From positions 1-54,136 of the forward strand of contig NZ_CP084634.1 in assembly GCF_022878925.1 (NCBI RefSeq): a DNA stretch of 54,136 nucleotides. The letters run 5' to 3'. The position numbers and the translations under genes were made by a program. Numbering within the stretch: the first letter of the stretch is position 1; every line of letters starts with the position of its first letter. This document shows positions 8,645-16,898 of the stretch, one piece after another. Source of the stretch: Caballeronia sp. TF1N1 (lineage in GTDB: Bacteria; Pseudomonadota; Gammaproteobacteria; Burkholderiales; Burkholderiaceae). Under the pieces are notes generated by a model. That model was not told where the DNA came from, did no database searches, and saw only the letters and a program-made list of their open reading frames with translations.

Positions 8645-9516
8645 ACGAAAGTGAGCGCCGTCAGTTATCGGCAGCAGCGGTTTTTTTCCTTCCCGCTTTG
8701 GCCTGGCTGGCAGTCGTCAAAAGAACCGAGACACTTCCGGCCGATCATCGCTTAAAGGCGATTTATCAGCTCATCATCGCGACACCGCATAAACCGCTAT
8801 TGCTGTCCGCAGTCATTGGCGGCCTGACAGTCGCGGTCGCGCTTTGCTGGGTTATTTCCCGCATGGCGCGGACTGAATTTGAAGGTGCTGAATTCAAGCG
8901 GTTTTTGAGAGGGACGCGGATTGTATCGGCGGCAAGGTTGCGGCGCGATACGACCGACCGCAAAACCCGGCAAGTGTCCCTTGCCGACATCCCGATTCCT
9001 GTCCATGCCGAAAGCCTGCACATGCTCATCGGCGGCGGCACCGGAGCAGGAAAATCGACGCTGTTCCGCGAGATCGCTTTAGGCGCGGCGATCCGAGGCG
9101 ACCGGATGATATGCCTCGACCCGAACGGCGACATGCTGGCGAAGTTCTGGAAGGCGGGAGACATCGTCCTCAACCCCTACGACGCGCGCACGGTCGGATG
9201 GTCCTTTTTCAACGAGATCCGCAGCGACTACGATTTTCACCGCTATGCGCTTTCCATCGTGCCTCTTGGGCGCACCGCCGAGGCGGAGGAGTGGGCCGGA
9301 TATGGACGCCTGCTCCTTCGTGAGACAGCCCGCAAGCTGAACCTGATGGGTCAGCCGTCTATCCGCGAACTGTTCAAATGGACGACGACCACGCCCCACA
9401 AAGATCTTCAGGCGTTCTTATCCGGCACCCTGGCGGAATCGCTGTTCGTCGGCTCGAACGAGGCCACTAAGGCGCTTGCCTCCGCCCGGTTCGTTCTGTC
9501 CGATATCCGTCTGTGA
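8641..9516 (+). CDS. Truncated TraD-type coupling ATPase
   Basis: 291 residues, about half the usual length of TraD/TrwB coupling proteins. Present: two N-terminal TM segments (about 8-24 and 54-73), the Walker A loop GGGTGAGKST at 131-140, and CLDPNGD near 157. Absent: the Walker B (DE) region and the whole C-terminal half. The frame ends at a TGA at 9514-9516 where unrelated sequence begins. It was probably cut by the deletion that also removed virB7-virB11 on the other strand. Unlikely to act as a DNA pump. The complete VirD4 at 47.6-49.2 kb is the working coupling protein. Confidence 0.8.
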   Translation: MNESERRQLSAAAVFFLPALAWLAVVKRTETLPADHRLKAIYQLIIATPHKPLLLSAVIGGLTVAVALCWVISRMARTEFEGAEFKRFLRGTRIVSAARLRRDTTDRKTRQVSLADIPIPVHAESLHMLIGGGTGAGKSTLFREIALGAAIRGDRMICLDPNGDMLAKFWKAGDIVLNPYDARTVGWSFFNEIRSDYDFHRYALSIVPLGRTAEAEEWAGYGRLLLRETARKLNLMGQPSIRELFKWTTTTPHKDLQAFLSGTLAESLFVGSNEATKALASARFVLSDIRL

Positions 9517-9695
9517 AGGCAGAAGAGTTTCAGCTTTGGAAGCTGGCAGTGACCGACAGTAGCGCGGTTCTAACCTGTGAAGACGGCAATGAGGCCATCG
9601 TTTTTACGAAACAGATCGAATTCACCGACTTTCCGCTCCAGGAGATCAGCTTCTTTTTCACGAATAACGTGATCCTGTTGCCAAGTGAATACTGA
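9513..9695 (+). CDS. Small hypothetical protein at the truncation scar
   Basis: A 60-residue frame starting GTG and overlapping the stop of the truncated coupling ATPase. No recognised motif; moderately acidic, ending FFFTNNVILLPSEY. It may be a real small gene brought in by the rearrangement or just the readable end of foreign sequence. Confidence 0.3.
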   Translation: MKAEEFQLWKLAVTDSSAVLTCEDGNEAIVFTKQIEFTDFPLQEISFFFTNNVILLPSEY

Positions 9696-9702
9696 TTGCA
9701 GC

Positions 9703-9728
9703 GGCGGCCGGGCATGTGCCCAGCCGCC
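9703..9728. terminator. Strong hairpin between convergent transfer genes
   Basis: Stem GGCGGC-C-GGGC / GCCC-A-GCCGCC with a 4-base loop (one C-A mismatch), just beyond the end of virB6 and of the opposing frame. No T-run, but placement fits a bidirectional terminator. Confidence 0.45.
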
Positions 9729-9733
9729 TGCCT

Positions 9734-10741
9734 TCACGCCGCGCGAGATCCACGGAAGCGCCCGACAGCTTGCCTCGCCGCCGACCCGGCCGCCTTGCCA
9801 GCACTGACACTTGCCGATCCGGCCTTGACCGCAGCCCCGGCAGCGTTGCGCGTGGCAATGGACGCCTGCCCACCCATCCGCGACGCAATCCGCGCCTCAT
9901 GCCAAAGACCGGCGCTAATCCCTCCGCCAAGCCCGGCCGCGTAATCCGGCAATTTTATAATTATGAACAGGAATGCCACGCACAGGATGACGCAGCCGCC
10001 TATCGTCCCGGCAAAGTTCAGCGTCCCGTCGAACTGCACTTGCGTCATGTAGCCGGTGAACATTTGCATCATCAGGCCGAAGATCGAGGAGACGAACACG
10101 ATGAGGAGCGCGAAGCCGAGAACATGCGCAACCCATCGCTCGAAAAACCCGACCGTTCCCTTGAACAAAAGCCCGAAGATGAACAGCGGCCCGAGCGCTG
10201 CCAGCAAGCCCAGCATGATTTTCGCAAGCAGGATGAACGCTCCTCCTATCGCGGTCAGCAGCGCCGTCGAGAGCAGGCAGAGGACGCCAAACGCGGTATA
10301 AGCCAGCCCTTCCTTGGTGAACACACCAGCCTTTTCGAAGGCCTCGCCAGCTTTGGAAAATCCCTCTCCGGCTGCCTTGTCGATCAACGCCGACGCCGTG
10401 CTTCCCTGGGCCGTCGCGGCTTGTGCGGGCAACAGGGATGAGGCGAACTGATCGGGCGCGGTCTGGATAGCACCGGCAATCTGTGACTGATACAGGCCGC
10501 CAGCAGAGGCAACGGACACGATCATGCTGATCTTGATGCACTTCCATAGGAAGTCTTTCATCGAATGATCGACTGTTCCCCGAGCGACCAGAAACCCGTA
10601 AAAAATGAAACTAACCGTCAGGCCTGCGGAAATCACAGGCAGGGCCGCCGTGATGACCCGGCTGGAGACATCGGTGGCGAACGTCCCGGTCGCGGCATCT
10701 ATCCGGGCAAAGAGCGCGGTGAACAGGTTGAAGTCCATCAA
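9734..10741 (-). CDS. virB6: Type IV secretion inner-membrane protein VirB6
   Basis: A 335-residue polytopic membrane protein of the VirB6/TrbL family. A periplasmic N-terminal part is followed by hydrophobic segments, including VITAALPVISAGLTVSFIFYG, LLSTALLTAIGGAFILLA and a run FALLIVFVSSIFGL. The Ala/Gly/Arg-rich C-terminus is cytoplasmic. VirB6 forms part of the inner-membrane channel. Its start overlaps the EexN gene by 4 bases. It is now the last gene of the operon, whereas virB8-virB11 would normally follow. Confidence 0.88.
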   Translation of the reverse strand: MMDFNLFTALFARIDAATGTFATDVSSRVITAALPVISAGLTVSFIFYGFLVARGTVDHSMKDFLWKCIKISMIVSVASAGGLYQSQIAGAIQTAPDQFASSLLPAQAATAQGSTASALIDKAAGEGFSKAGEAFEKAGVFTKEGLAYTAFGVLCLLSTALLTAIGGAFILLAKIMLGLLAALGPLFIFGLLFKGTVGFFERWVAHVLGFALLIVFVSSIFGLMMQMFTGYMTQVQFDGTLNFAGTIGGCVILCVAFLFIIIKLPDYAAGLGGGISAGLWHEARIASRMGGQASIATRNAAGAAVKAGSASVSAGKAAGSAARQAVGRFRGSRAA

Positions 10742-10971
10742 AGCCTCGGGATCGCTTGGTTTTTTGCGGAAAACACCTTCTGGTTCTGCGCCTCATGAGC
10801 ATTGCGGCAGTTCGGCGACAGGTCCAAATGGCCGGGGTCTTTGTCGCACTGTGCGATCTTTGCCAGCTGCTCCGCTTCATTCGCCTTGTAATACGGCACG
10901 TCATGCGGGGGACTGCCATCGCAGGCCCCTACAAGGACACAGGCGGCGATGACGGTTAGTTTCATTTTCAT
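10738..10971 (-). CDS. eexN: EexN-family entry-exclusion lipoprotein
   Basis: A 77-residue lipoprotein. The signal peptide ends in lipobox LVGAC with Cys17; then come YYKANEAEQLAKIAQCDKDP and a second Cys in NCRNAHEA, the pattern of EexN proteins encoded between virB5 and virB6. Family role: blocks entry of a related plasmid. ATG 10971 has GGGAG about 7 bases upstream. Its presence suggests the lost conjugation system was once functional. Confidence 0.8.
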   Translation of the reverse strand: MKMKLTVIAACVLVGACDGSPPHDVPYYKANEAEQLAKIAQCDKDPGHLDLSPNCRNAHEAQNQKVFSAKNQAIPRL

Positions 10972-10973
10972 GG

Positions 10974-11666
10974 TCAATCTCCCAGACCTGGAATCGCCCG
11001 ATTAGCGGAGCTGAGAACGCGGGCGCTGACCTGATCCTTTTGCCGCTCGATCAGGGCATCCTCGTTCCGTTGAAGCATCGACATGAGCTGAAGCTCGGTT
11101 TGCTCGTTCTGGATGCTGGTCTGTTCGGCCGAGATCCGCGCTTGCAGATCCATGACCTGTTTCGGGCTGCTGGAAAGATCAATCTGCCGCGCCAGCCCTT
11201 CAATATTGTTCAGCCGGGAAATCGTCGCGTCATAGGCGCTCTGGCCCATGGCCTTGTCATAGACCGCCTTTTGCGCCTGTCGCGCGACAATAGCCGCTTG
11301 CGCCTGATCAACCGGGCCGCCGATGGTGGCCTTTTCTGCCGCGATGATGGAATTGACCGTTCCTGAAATCCCGGAATATCCGCCAGACTGGACGGCGCTA
11401 TAGACGCCCTGCCAGTCCGCAGGCAAGGCGTTGCGCAGCATGGGATTGCTGAACAAGCTGCCTATGCCCGTCGATCCATTCAAGGACGCATAGGTTTGCT
11501 GGAGCTGCTGCACCTGGAGCTTCATCTGTTCGAGTTGCGCCGTGAATTTGGCGATGTCTTCCGTGTGAAAGGCGAGGCCCGGTATATCGCTCGTGACCGT
11601 GACCGGCACTTGAGCCGATGCAGCCGACGCCGCGAAGATCAGAGCAAGGCAAAAGGCGGTTTTCAT
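10974..11666 (-). CDS. virB5: Type IV secretion pilus-tip protein VirB5
   Basis: A 230-residue protein with a Sec signal peptide (MKTAFCLALIFAASAASAQ) and a helical, Gln-rich mature part (LEQMKLQVQQLQQTYASLNG) typical of VirB5/TraC. It sits at the pilus tip. The start at 11666 is preferred over the ATG at 11678 because GGAGAG precedes it and the signal peptide starts there. Immediately downstream of virB4. Confidence 0.87.
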   Translation of the reverse strand: MKTAFCLALIFAASAASAQVPVTVTSDIPGLAFHTEDIAKFTAQLEQMKLQVQQLQQTYASLNGSTGIGSLFSNPMLRNALPADWQGVYSAVQSGGYSGISGTVNSIIAAEKATIGGPVDQAQAAIVARQAQKAVYDKAMGQSAYDATISRLNNIEGLARQIDLSSSPKQVMDLQARISAEQTSIQNEQTELQLMSMLQRNEDALIERQKDQVSARVLSSANRAIPGLGD

Positions 11667-11677
11667 GGTTCTCTCCA

Positions 11678-14113
11678 TTATTTACGGTCGATCATGGCCG
11701 CCCGAGCGCGGCGAAGAAAAACAGGAATCCAGATAGCCGGATCGCGGCCGCACTCGGCAATCACCTCCTCGGCGATGTCCGCCCGGTCAGGCGTCCCCGA
11801 GAGGATCAGCAATTCATCATCGAAGCCGGATAGATCGAGGCCCGCCACGGCGGCCTGTTCGCCCTGCTTCACAAGGAACCGGCGCGAACCTTCCGGGATG
11901 TCGCGCAGCGCCTCAAATTCCGGCATCGTCAGCTTGAAGCCGTCCGTGTAGTCCTTGGCGTCGGCGCGCGGGTTTTGCAGAAGGATGTAGGTCGCAATCT
12001 GCTGCACGATGGTCTTTGAAATCGCGCTGTTCAGGGCATCGCCCGGCTCTTGCGTCGAGAAAACGCAGATCCCGTTCGCCTTCCGAATGGTCTTGAGCTT
12101 CTGTTTAACGAACGTCTCGAATTGAGGGTCGTCGAGGATGCGCCAGAACTCCTCGAACACGTAGATAAAGCGCCGGCCGTCGATCATCCCTTCCGTTCGA
12201 TAGAAGAGATACATGATGGTCGGGGTCCGCGTGACGGGGTTATCCAGAAAATCCGTCACGTCGAAACCGTACATGCGATGCGTGGTGAGATCGAGCTGGT
12301 CTGTCTCGTTATCGAACAGCCAGCCAAGCCGGGCCGGATCACACCATTTTTCCAGCCTGGCGTAGACGGTCGGATGATCGCCCCTTTCGCCCCTTGGGTT
12401 CGGAAGGTTCTGCAGGAGCATCGACAAACGCCGGTCGGGCTTATCAAGATGCATCATCACCGTTTCCAGAGCCTCGCTGATTTCCTGCTCATCGCCATGC
12501 GTCAGGGGATGGCCTGCACTGGCGACGAGCTGCACGACAAGGCTTTTCAGGAACAGGATGTTCGCCCGCGTCGCCTCCAGCTGGAACGGATTGAAGCCAG
12601 ACGGCGCACCGTTGCGCAGCGGCAGATAATGGCCGCCCATGGCCTCAATGGCGATCTGCATCCCCCGGTCGAGATCGAACGCGATCACGGTAGGATCGAA
12701 TTTCTGGGCTTGCGCCAGCAGGAAGCCAAGGAGTGTTGTTTTGCCGGAGCTGGACTGTCCGCCGATGAAGGTATGCCCGAGCAGCCGCTTATCGTTCGCG
12801 TCCTCATCCAGCCCTGAGACGTGGAAATTCAGATAGAGCGGCGTTCCGCTCAATGTCTTGAGGATTGTCACGGCAGGCCCCCAGGGGTTGCCGGACGGCT
12901 TGCCGCTCAAGAAGTTGTGCAGCGGGCTAAGCGACAGGAAATTCAGCGACGTGACCGGCATGGGCCGAGGCCGCCATTTCCAGTTCGCGGGGAGTTGCGC
13001 CCAATAGGCCGCCTCCAGAGCAAGATCGACCTGATTAGGAACGACGCCGCAATCCAGCATCACGCCTTTCGCCTTGCTGAGATAGCTCCGGACCTGGGCG
13101 GCCGTGTCGCCATAGATCAGCAGCGAAGCGTAATGCTCTCCCATCACGAATTCACGGGAGACAAGCCCATCCAGGGCGTCATCAATCTCCGCGATTTGCG
13201 TCACGCCTACATCGTCCGCGTCGAGCAGCGATTGTTTATGGCGTTGCAGGAAGCCCCGCGCCGCGTGAAGCGACAGGCAGGCAAAACTTTGTGTCAGGAC
13301 AAACTCATAATCGCTTTCCAGCAGAGCATTGAGCTGGCCGGGTTCCGTGCCGCTATCGAAGTCCTTGATCTCCAGCATCCCGAAATTACGGACCTTATCC
13401 GTATGGCGCTGTTCGCCGACTTCGCCCCATTTGCTGAAAAGCGGCCGGTTCGAGGGCAGATAGTCGGACACCCTGCCCCGTGTGATCGGCGCTGGTGCAT
13501 GTTCGCCGTTGATGAGGAAGCCCAGCCATTCGAGCGCCGAGGAAAAGGCATGCCCGTCGCGGTCATAGACGCCGAGTAATTCCGCGCCGTACCGCGCGCG
13601 CAACATGCCGTCGAGCGTGCGGTTGATGTCATCGAGCGTTTTGATCGCAAGAGCCTGCCGGTCGAGCTTGTCGGCCGCCGACAGCTTCTCCCGCTTGGCA
13701 AAAAACGAAAGAATGTCATCCGAGGCCTGCCGATACACCACAGTCAGATAGAGATCGTTGACCATGAGGTTGTAATCGGCGAAGGACGCCCGGTATTTGT
13801 CGTTCAGCGTCCGGCAGAAGGAATTTTCGAACGTCGCGTCCGGGTAATCGTTCACGCGGCGACGGTGAACATGGACCCAGAAGGAAATATCAGCGGAGCC
13901 GACGCCCCGGACGAAGTTGTTCAGGTCGCGCGTCCACTGGAAAACATCCCGAATGTCGGCGCACTCATGCGCCCGGCCGGTCAGCTTCCAGATGGTCAGA
14001 TAGTCCGCGGTTTCGGTCGAAACGATGCTTGGGGTAACGTGATGCGAATACGGGACGAATTCACGCATCCCGACCTCGCTATCCATGGCCTTGAGGGCGT
14101 CGCTCAGGTTCAT
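11678..14113 (-). CDS. virB4: Type IV secretion ATPase VirB4
   Basis: An 811-residue protein, full length for VirB4. Walker A GQSSSGKT at 452-459, Walker B in RFIYVFEEFWRILDD and the conserved FSTQEPGD stretch place it in the VirB4/CagE/TrbE family. It powers pilus assembly and substrate transfer at the inner membrane. It overlaps virB3 by 4 bases. No frameshift seen. Confidence 0.93.
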   Translation of the reverse strand: MNLSDALKAMDSEVGMREFVPYSHHVTPSIVSTETADYLTIWKLTGRAHECADIRDVFQWTRDLNNFVRGVGSADISFWVHVHRRRVNDYPDATFENSFCRTLNDKYRASFADYNLMVNDLYLTVVYRQASDDILSFFAKREKLSAADKLDRQALAIKTLDDINRTLDGMLRARYGAELLGVYDRDGHAFSSALEWLGFLINGEHAPAPITRGRVSDYLPSNRPLFSKWGEVGEQRHTDKVRNFGMLEIKDFDSGTEPGQLNALLESDYEFVLTQSFACLSLHAARGFLQRHKQSLLDADDVGVTQIAEIDDALDGLVSREFVMGEHYASLLIYGDTAAQVRSYLSKAKGVMLDCGVVPNQVDLALEAAYWAQLPANWKWRPRPMPVTSLNFLSLSPLHNFLSGKPSGNPWGPAVTILKTLSGTPLYLNFHVSGLDEDANDKRLLGHTFIGGQSSSGKTTLLGFLLAQAQKFDPTVIAFDLDRGMQIAIEAMGGHYLPLRNGAPSGFNPFQLEATRANILFLKSLVVQLVASAGHPLTHGDEQEISEALETVMMHLDKPDRRLSMLLQNLPNPRGERGDHPTVYARLEKWCDPARLGWLFDNETDQLDLTTHRMYGFDVTDFLDNPVTRTPTIMYLFYRTEGMIDGRRFIYVFEEFWRILDDPQFETFVKQKLKTIRKANGICVFSTQEPGDALNSAISKTIVQQIATYILLQNPRADAKDYTDGFKLTMPEFEALRDIPEGSRRFLVKQGEQAAVAGLDLSGFDDELLILSGTPDRADIAEEVIAECGRDPAIWIPVFLRRARAAMIDRK

Positions 14114-14415
14114 CGCCGCCCCCGATAGTCGATAGGCGAATAGGACGAGCCGCTCCAGAACCGCTTGTTCTTATTGCGGCCCTTCGTCTCGAACCAGAGC
14201 CACCAGATCCCGAAGGCGCGGTCATCGTGCTTTGTGATCAGCCGCATGATCGCGATAACGGGGATCAGCAGCAGCCAGCACCAGAGACTGACCCACATGG
14301 CGAGGATCGCCACGACACAGACGGCCGCCAGGAGCGGCGTTGTCGGGACGCCTAGCTTGGTCGGAAGCCGTGTCGCGCCCTTGAACAGGGGGAACGGGCG
14401 GAGATCGTCAGCCAT
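14110..14415 (-). CDS. virB3: Type IV secretion protein VirB3
   Basis: A 101-residue protein with the VirB3 start pattern (PLFKGATRLPTKLGVPTTPL) and one long hydrophobic stretch (LLAAVCVVAILAMWVSLWCW, about 28-47). An inner-membrane partner of VirB4, overlapping that gene by 4 bases. Confident from sequence and place. Confidence 0.88.
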   Translation of the reverse strand: MADDLRPFPLFKGATRLPTKLGVPTTPLLAAVCVVAILAMWVSLWCWLLLIPVIAIMRLITKHDDRAFGIWWLWFETKGRNKNKRFWSGSSYSPIDYRGRR

Positions 14416-14419
14416 GGCA

Positions 14420-14698
14420 TCACCCGACGATCAGCGCCGTGATTTCCGTTGCCGAGCCAACGATGAGAATGCCGACGAACCAATGCACGAACGTATCCTT
14501 GTGCATCATCCGCATGGCATAGAACAGCCCGCAGAGCATCAGCGCAAGCGTCGCTACCACGGGAATGATCGTCGTCAGGCTGGCCTTGAACAGATTGAGA
14601 ACCGTACCGGCCTGGTCGAGGCCTGCCGCATTGGCCGCCCCGGCGACAGCCAGAAAAGCTACGAAAAGAGCCGCTTCAACCGCTTTCACCTTCTTCAT
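14420..14698 (-). CDS. virB2: Type IV secretion major pilin VirB2
   Basis: A 92-residue prepilin: signal peptide (MKKVKAVEAALFVAFLAVAGAANAA), then the two hydrophobic helices of mature pilin (LTTIIPVVATLALMLCGLFY and WFVGILIVGSATEITALIV) with a short charged loop between. The start at 14698 is chosen because the signal peptide begins there. Lies 4 bases upstream of virB3. Confidence 0.87.
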   Translation of the reverse strand: MKKVKAVEAALFVAFLAVAGAANAAGLDQAGTVLNLFKASLTTIIPVVATLALMLCGLFYAMRMMHKDTFVHWFVGILIVGSATEITALIVG

Positions 14699-14981
14699 GT
14701 TCGCCCCCACCAAGCAGGATGAATGAGCCTTCCGCCACACCGTAGCGGTCAGCCAGAAACTGCAAGAGATTGCGGGGATCGGACCAGTAGCGGACTTGGC
14801 CGCGTTGCGTCAGTAACGTGAATTCCTGGGGTTTGCCGGTCACAGGGTCAGCGACATCAAAGGTGAACATCCATGATTTCGGGCTCTCCCCGATGATCCT
14901 GATGTTGACCGCCTGCCCTGCCTCAAACGCTCCATCGACGTTTTGCAGCGCGATCCCGGTCGGGACTGGTCTATTCCGCAT
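14676..14981 (-). CDS. Hypothetical protein in the virB operon
   Basis: About 101 residues, soluble, no signal peptide. Contains GQAVNIRIIGESPKSWMFTF and YWSDPRNLLQFLADRYG and ends in an acidic tail (EHEEGESG). Start 14981 (MRNRPVP) is supported by AGGA upstream; an earlier ATG at 15047 is possible. The end overlaps virB2 by 23 bases. Not a known VirB subunit; position suggests a transfer role or regulator. Confidence 0.6.
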   Translation of the reverse strand: MRNRPVPTGIALQNVDGAFEAGQAVNIRIIGESPKSWMFTFDVADPVTGKPQEFTLLTQRGQVRYWSDPRNLLQFLADRYGVAEGSFILLGGGEHEEGESG

Positions 14982-15080
14982 TGGTGGGTCCTGTCTTGAT
15001 GGCTGCTCTCGAACCGCAGGCGATTTAACAAGGCCACTGAGCCACATGGTAGCGGCATTACGGATAATTCACAATCAAAA

Positions 15081-15770
15081 CTATGGTTTTGATGTTTTTA
15101 TGTCCGTGGCACCGTTCTCTTGTGTTTCAGCGAAAGCGTCAGCATCGCCAGAGGCGGAGAAAGCGTCCGGCTCCCCTGCCTGCACTGGCTTGCGCATGAC
15201 AGGGGCTGTTTGTCGGGGTTCAGATTGCCCGAGCGGCAGCAGCTCAGGAACAGGAAGGGTAACGTGCGCAGCCACTTTCTGGACATAGCCGTTCGCAATT
15301 CCCTTCTTGAAAGACCCCGTGTTGTAACAGGACAGCGCGGCATGCAAGGCGCTTTGACCTTCGCCCTGCAACGCACTAGCACGTTGATAGCAGTCTGATA
15401 ACAGGTAGGCGGCGGCCTTGAGGTTCGAACATGGAGAAAGCAGCTCATCGGCTGACATGCCGAGATAGCGGAAATTCGCGGAATTGATTTGCCCCAGCCC
15501 GACATCAAAGTTCACGCCGTGAGCCAGAAGGTCAGCGGCAACGATCCGGGCTTCAGAAAGGCTCTCTGGCCGCCGAGATAAAGGCTTCGATCCGTTGACG
15601 TTGATCGCGAAGGGATTGCCTGCGGACTCCTGCCGGACGAGCGCGGAAAGGGTTCGGACGTGGATATTCGGGGCGCATTGCTCCGCCAGACCTTCGAAAT
15701 CGTCGGCGTAGGCGGATGACACGGCCAGGAGGCCAATAAGGGCCGCTACAATGGGGATCGATTTAAGCAC
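15081..15770 (-). CDS. virB1: Lytic transglycosylase VirB1
   Basis: A 229-residue protein with a Sec signal peptide (MLKSIPIVAALIGLLAVSSAYA) and an SLT domain. The catalytic Glu is in ALVRQESAGNP, followed by VGLGQINSANF and a paired-helix ending in LSCYNTGSF. It opens peptidoglycan for pilus assembly. The Pro/Asp-rich C-terminal tail (from about residue 175) is variable in the family. Sits between trbM and the pilin genes. Confidence 0.9.
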   Translation of the reverse strand: MLKSIPIVAALIGLLAVSSAYADDFEGLAEQCAPNIHVRTLSALVRQESAGNPFAINVNGSKPLSRRPESLSEARIVAADLLAHGVNFDVGLGQINSANFRYLGMSADELLSPCSNLKAAAYLLSDCYQRASALQGEGQSALHAALSCYNTGSFKKGIANGYVQKVAAHVTLPVPELLPLGQSEPRQTAPVMRKPVQAGEPDAFSASGDADAFAETQENGATDIKTSKP

Positions 15771-15782
15771 GGCCGCACTTCG

Positions 15783-16097
15783 CTATGGTGCGCTTTGCTG
15801 CGTTCCGTACTTGTCATTGACGGCGACTTTAACGGCCGAGTCCTGTGTCGAGCATTGATTCAGGAAGTTCATCCGGTTTGCGGCTGTCGCAACCAGATCC
15901 ATATGGCCGTGCCGCCAGCTGATGATCGAGAAATAGGAAGCCATGTAGCCCGTACACGCACTGCCGCCCCCGTGGCCGATCATTTCTCCGGCCAAGCACA
16001 GCACCGCTCCACACGCAGAGGTGCTGTCGGCCTTTGCTTGCCCGCTTACCGCCAAGGCAAGACAGAGCGCAGCCGCCACGGTACGCATTTGCGCCAT
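15783..16097 (-). CDS. trbM: TrbM/KikA-family transfer protein
   Basis: A 104-residue exported protein. The signal peptide (to QAKA, about 24) is followed by the Cys-rich family motif SACGAVLCLAGEM and a second pair of cysteines (SACTGYM, NQCSTQ). First gene of the leftward transfer operon, with GGAGG well placed before ATG 16097. Divergent from the H-NS gene, with a small inverted repeat between. Confidence 0.8.
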   Translation of the reverse strand: MAQMRTVAAALCLALAVSGQAKADSTSACGAVLCLAGEMIGHGGGSACTGYMASYFSIISWRHGHMDLVATAANRMNFLNQCSTQDSAVKVAVNDKYGTQQSAP

Positions 16098-16127
16098 TGT
16101 CGGCCTCCATTTCTCTGAAGTATCGGA

Positions 16128-16145
16128 TCAAATTTTAAGATTTGA
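16128..16145. promoter_or_regulatory. Inverted repeat in the trbM/H-NS divergent promoter
   Basis: TCAAAT and ATTTGA arms separated by 6 AT-rich bases, directly before TATAAT (16148-16153), which is a good -10 for the rightward gene. Likely operator for both directions. Confidence 0.4.
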
Positions 16146-16170
16146 CATATAATCCAAGGAAGCCAATCGA

Positions 16171-16494
16171 ATGTCAAGCAAAGGCCCTACAGACCTTGCC
16201 TCGCAGATTGAGACGATGAGCGACGAGCAGCTGACCCAGATGAGGGAGTTGGTCGAGACGGAGACGCGCAAGCGGGCTTCCCGGAGGGCGCGCGACGCAC
16301 GGAAGCAGATTGTCGAACTGGCGCATCAACACAACATCGACCTATCCACACTGGCGGGCAAGGCAGAAGAAGGGCCGAAATATCGGGATCCGGCAAACCA
16401 GTTCAACACCTGGTCGGGCCGGGGCCGAAAGCCAGACTGGTTAAGGAAGTACGTCGCCGAAGGCCGCGACATCGAGGAGTTCAGGATTTCATAG
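16171..16494 (+). CDS. H-NS family nucleoid protein
   Basis: A 107-residue protein. The N-terminal coiled coil for dimerisation (LASQIETMSDEQLTQMREL...RRARDARKQI) leads to the H-NS C-terminal DNA-binding motif KYRDPANQFNTWSGRGRKPDWL-like region at about 71-92, with the RGRKP hook. Binds AT-rich DNA and silences transcription. On plasmids such proteins lower the fitness cost of carriage and often repress transfer genes; here it is divergent from them. Confidence 0.88.
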   Translation: MSSKGPTDLASQIETMSDEQLTQMRELVETETRKRASRRARDARKQIVELAHQHNIDLSTLAGKAEEGPKYRDPANQFNTWSGRGRKPDWLRKYVAEGRDIEEFRIS

Positions 16495-16503
16495 GAGGCA
16501 GAT

Positions 16504-16872
16504 ATGGGTCAGGTGATCCCGATTCGGCCGGCAGTTGCGGTCAAGCGGTCGAACCATTTGAAAACTGTTATTGCTCACGCCAGGCGTGCGACACTACCGG
16601 CCATATGTTTTCTGGTGATCCTGATACTGCGTTTGATGCGGCGGCCATTGCGTTTCCTATCCGCCCTGGTGGCGATCCCTGCCCTCGTAGCGCTTCCGGT
16701 CATCGCGTTTGGCTGGTCCGGCTTGCATAAGGCAGCGTTTCTGGCTGCTGCAGGGCTGACCGCTTTGAGCGCATGCATGGTGCCTGAATTATGCGATGCG
16801 CTCCTGCGTCGTTTAGAAGCTGTCGTAAAGCGCACCGAAGATTTATCTTGCCCAGAAAAAAGGGTCATGTAG
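16504..16872 (+). CDS. Small membrane protein next to the replication gene
   Basis: A 122-residue protein with two or three hydrophobic segments (LPAICFLVILILRLM, LSALVAIPALVALPVIAFGW, AAFLAAAGLTALSACMV). It starts 9 bases after the H-NS gene, with an AGGAGG about 5 bases before ATG, so is co-transcribed. Function not recognised. Confidence 0.55.
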   Translation: MGQVIPIRPAVAVKRSNHLKTVIAHARRATLPAICFLVILILRLMRRPLRFLSALVAIPALVALPVIAFGWSGLHKAAFLAAAGLTALSACMVPELCDALLRRLEAVVKRTEDLSCPEKRVM

Positions 16873-16898
16873 CATGGAAACGATGAGGGATAAGGGTC

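Noticed and set aside
9716..10441. 241-residue forward frame opposite virB6
   Set aside because: Low-complexity charged translation opposite a clear membrane protein; rejected.
12050..13579. Two long forward frames opposite virB4
   Set aside because: Shadows of a full-length VirB4 with intact ATPase motifs; composition is Arg/Pro-rich and non-family.
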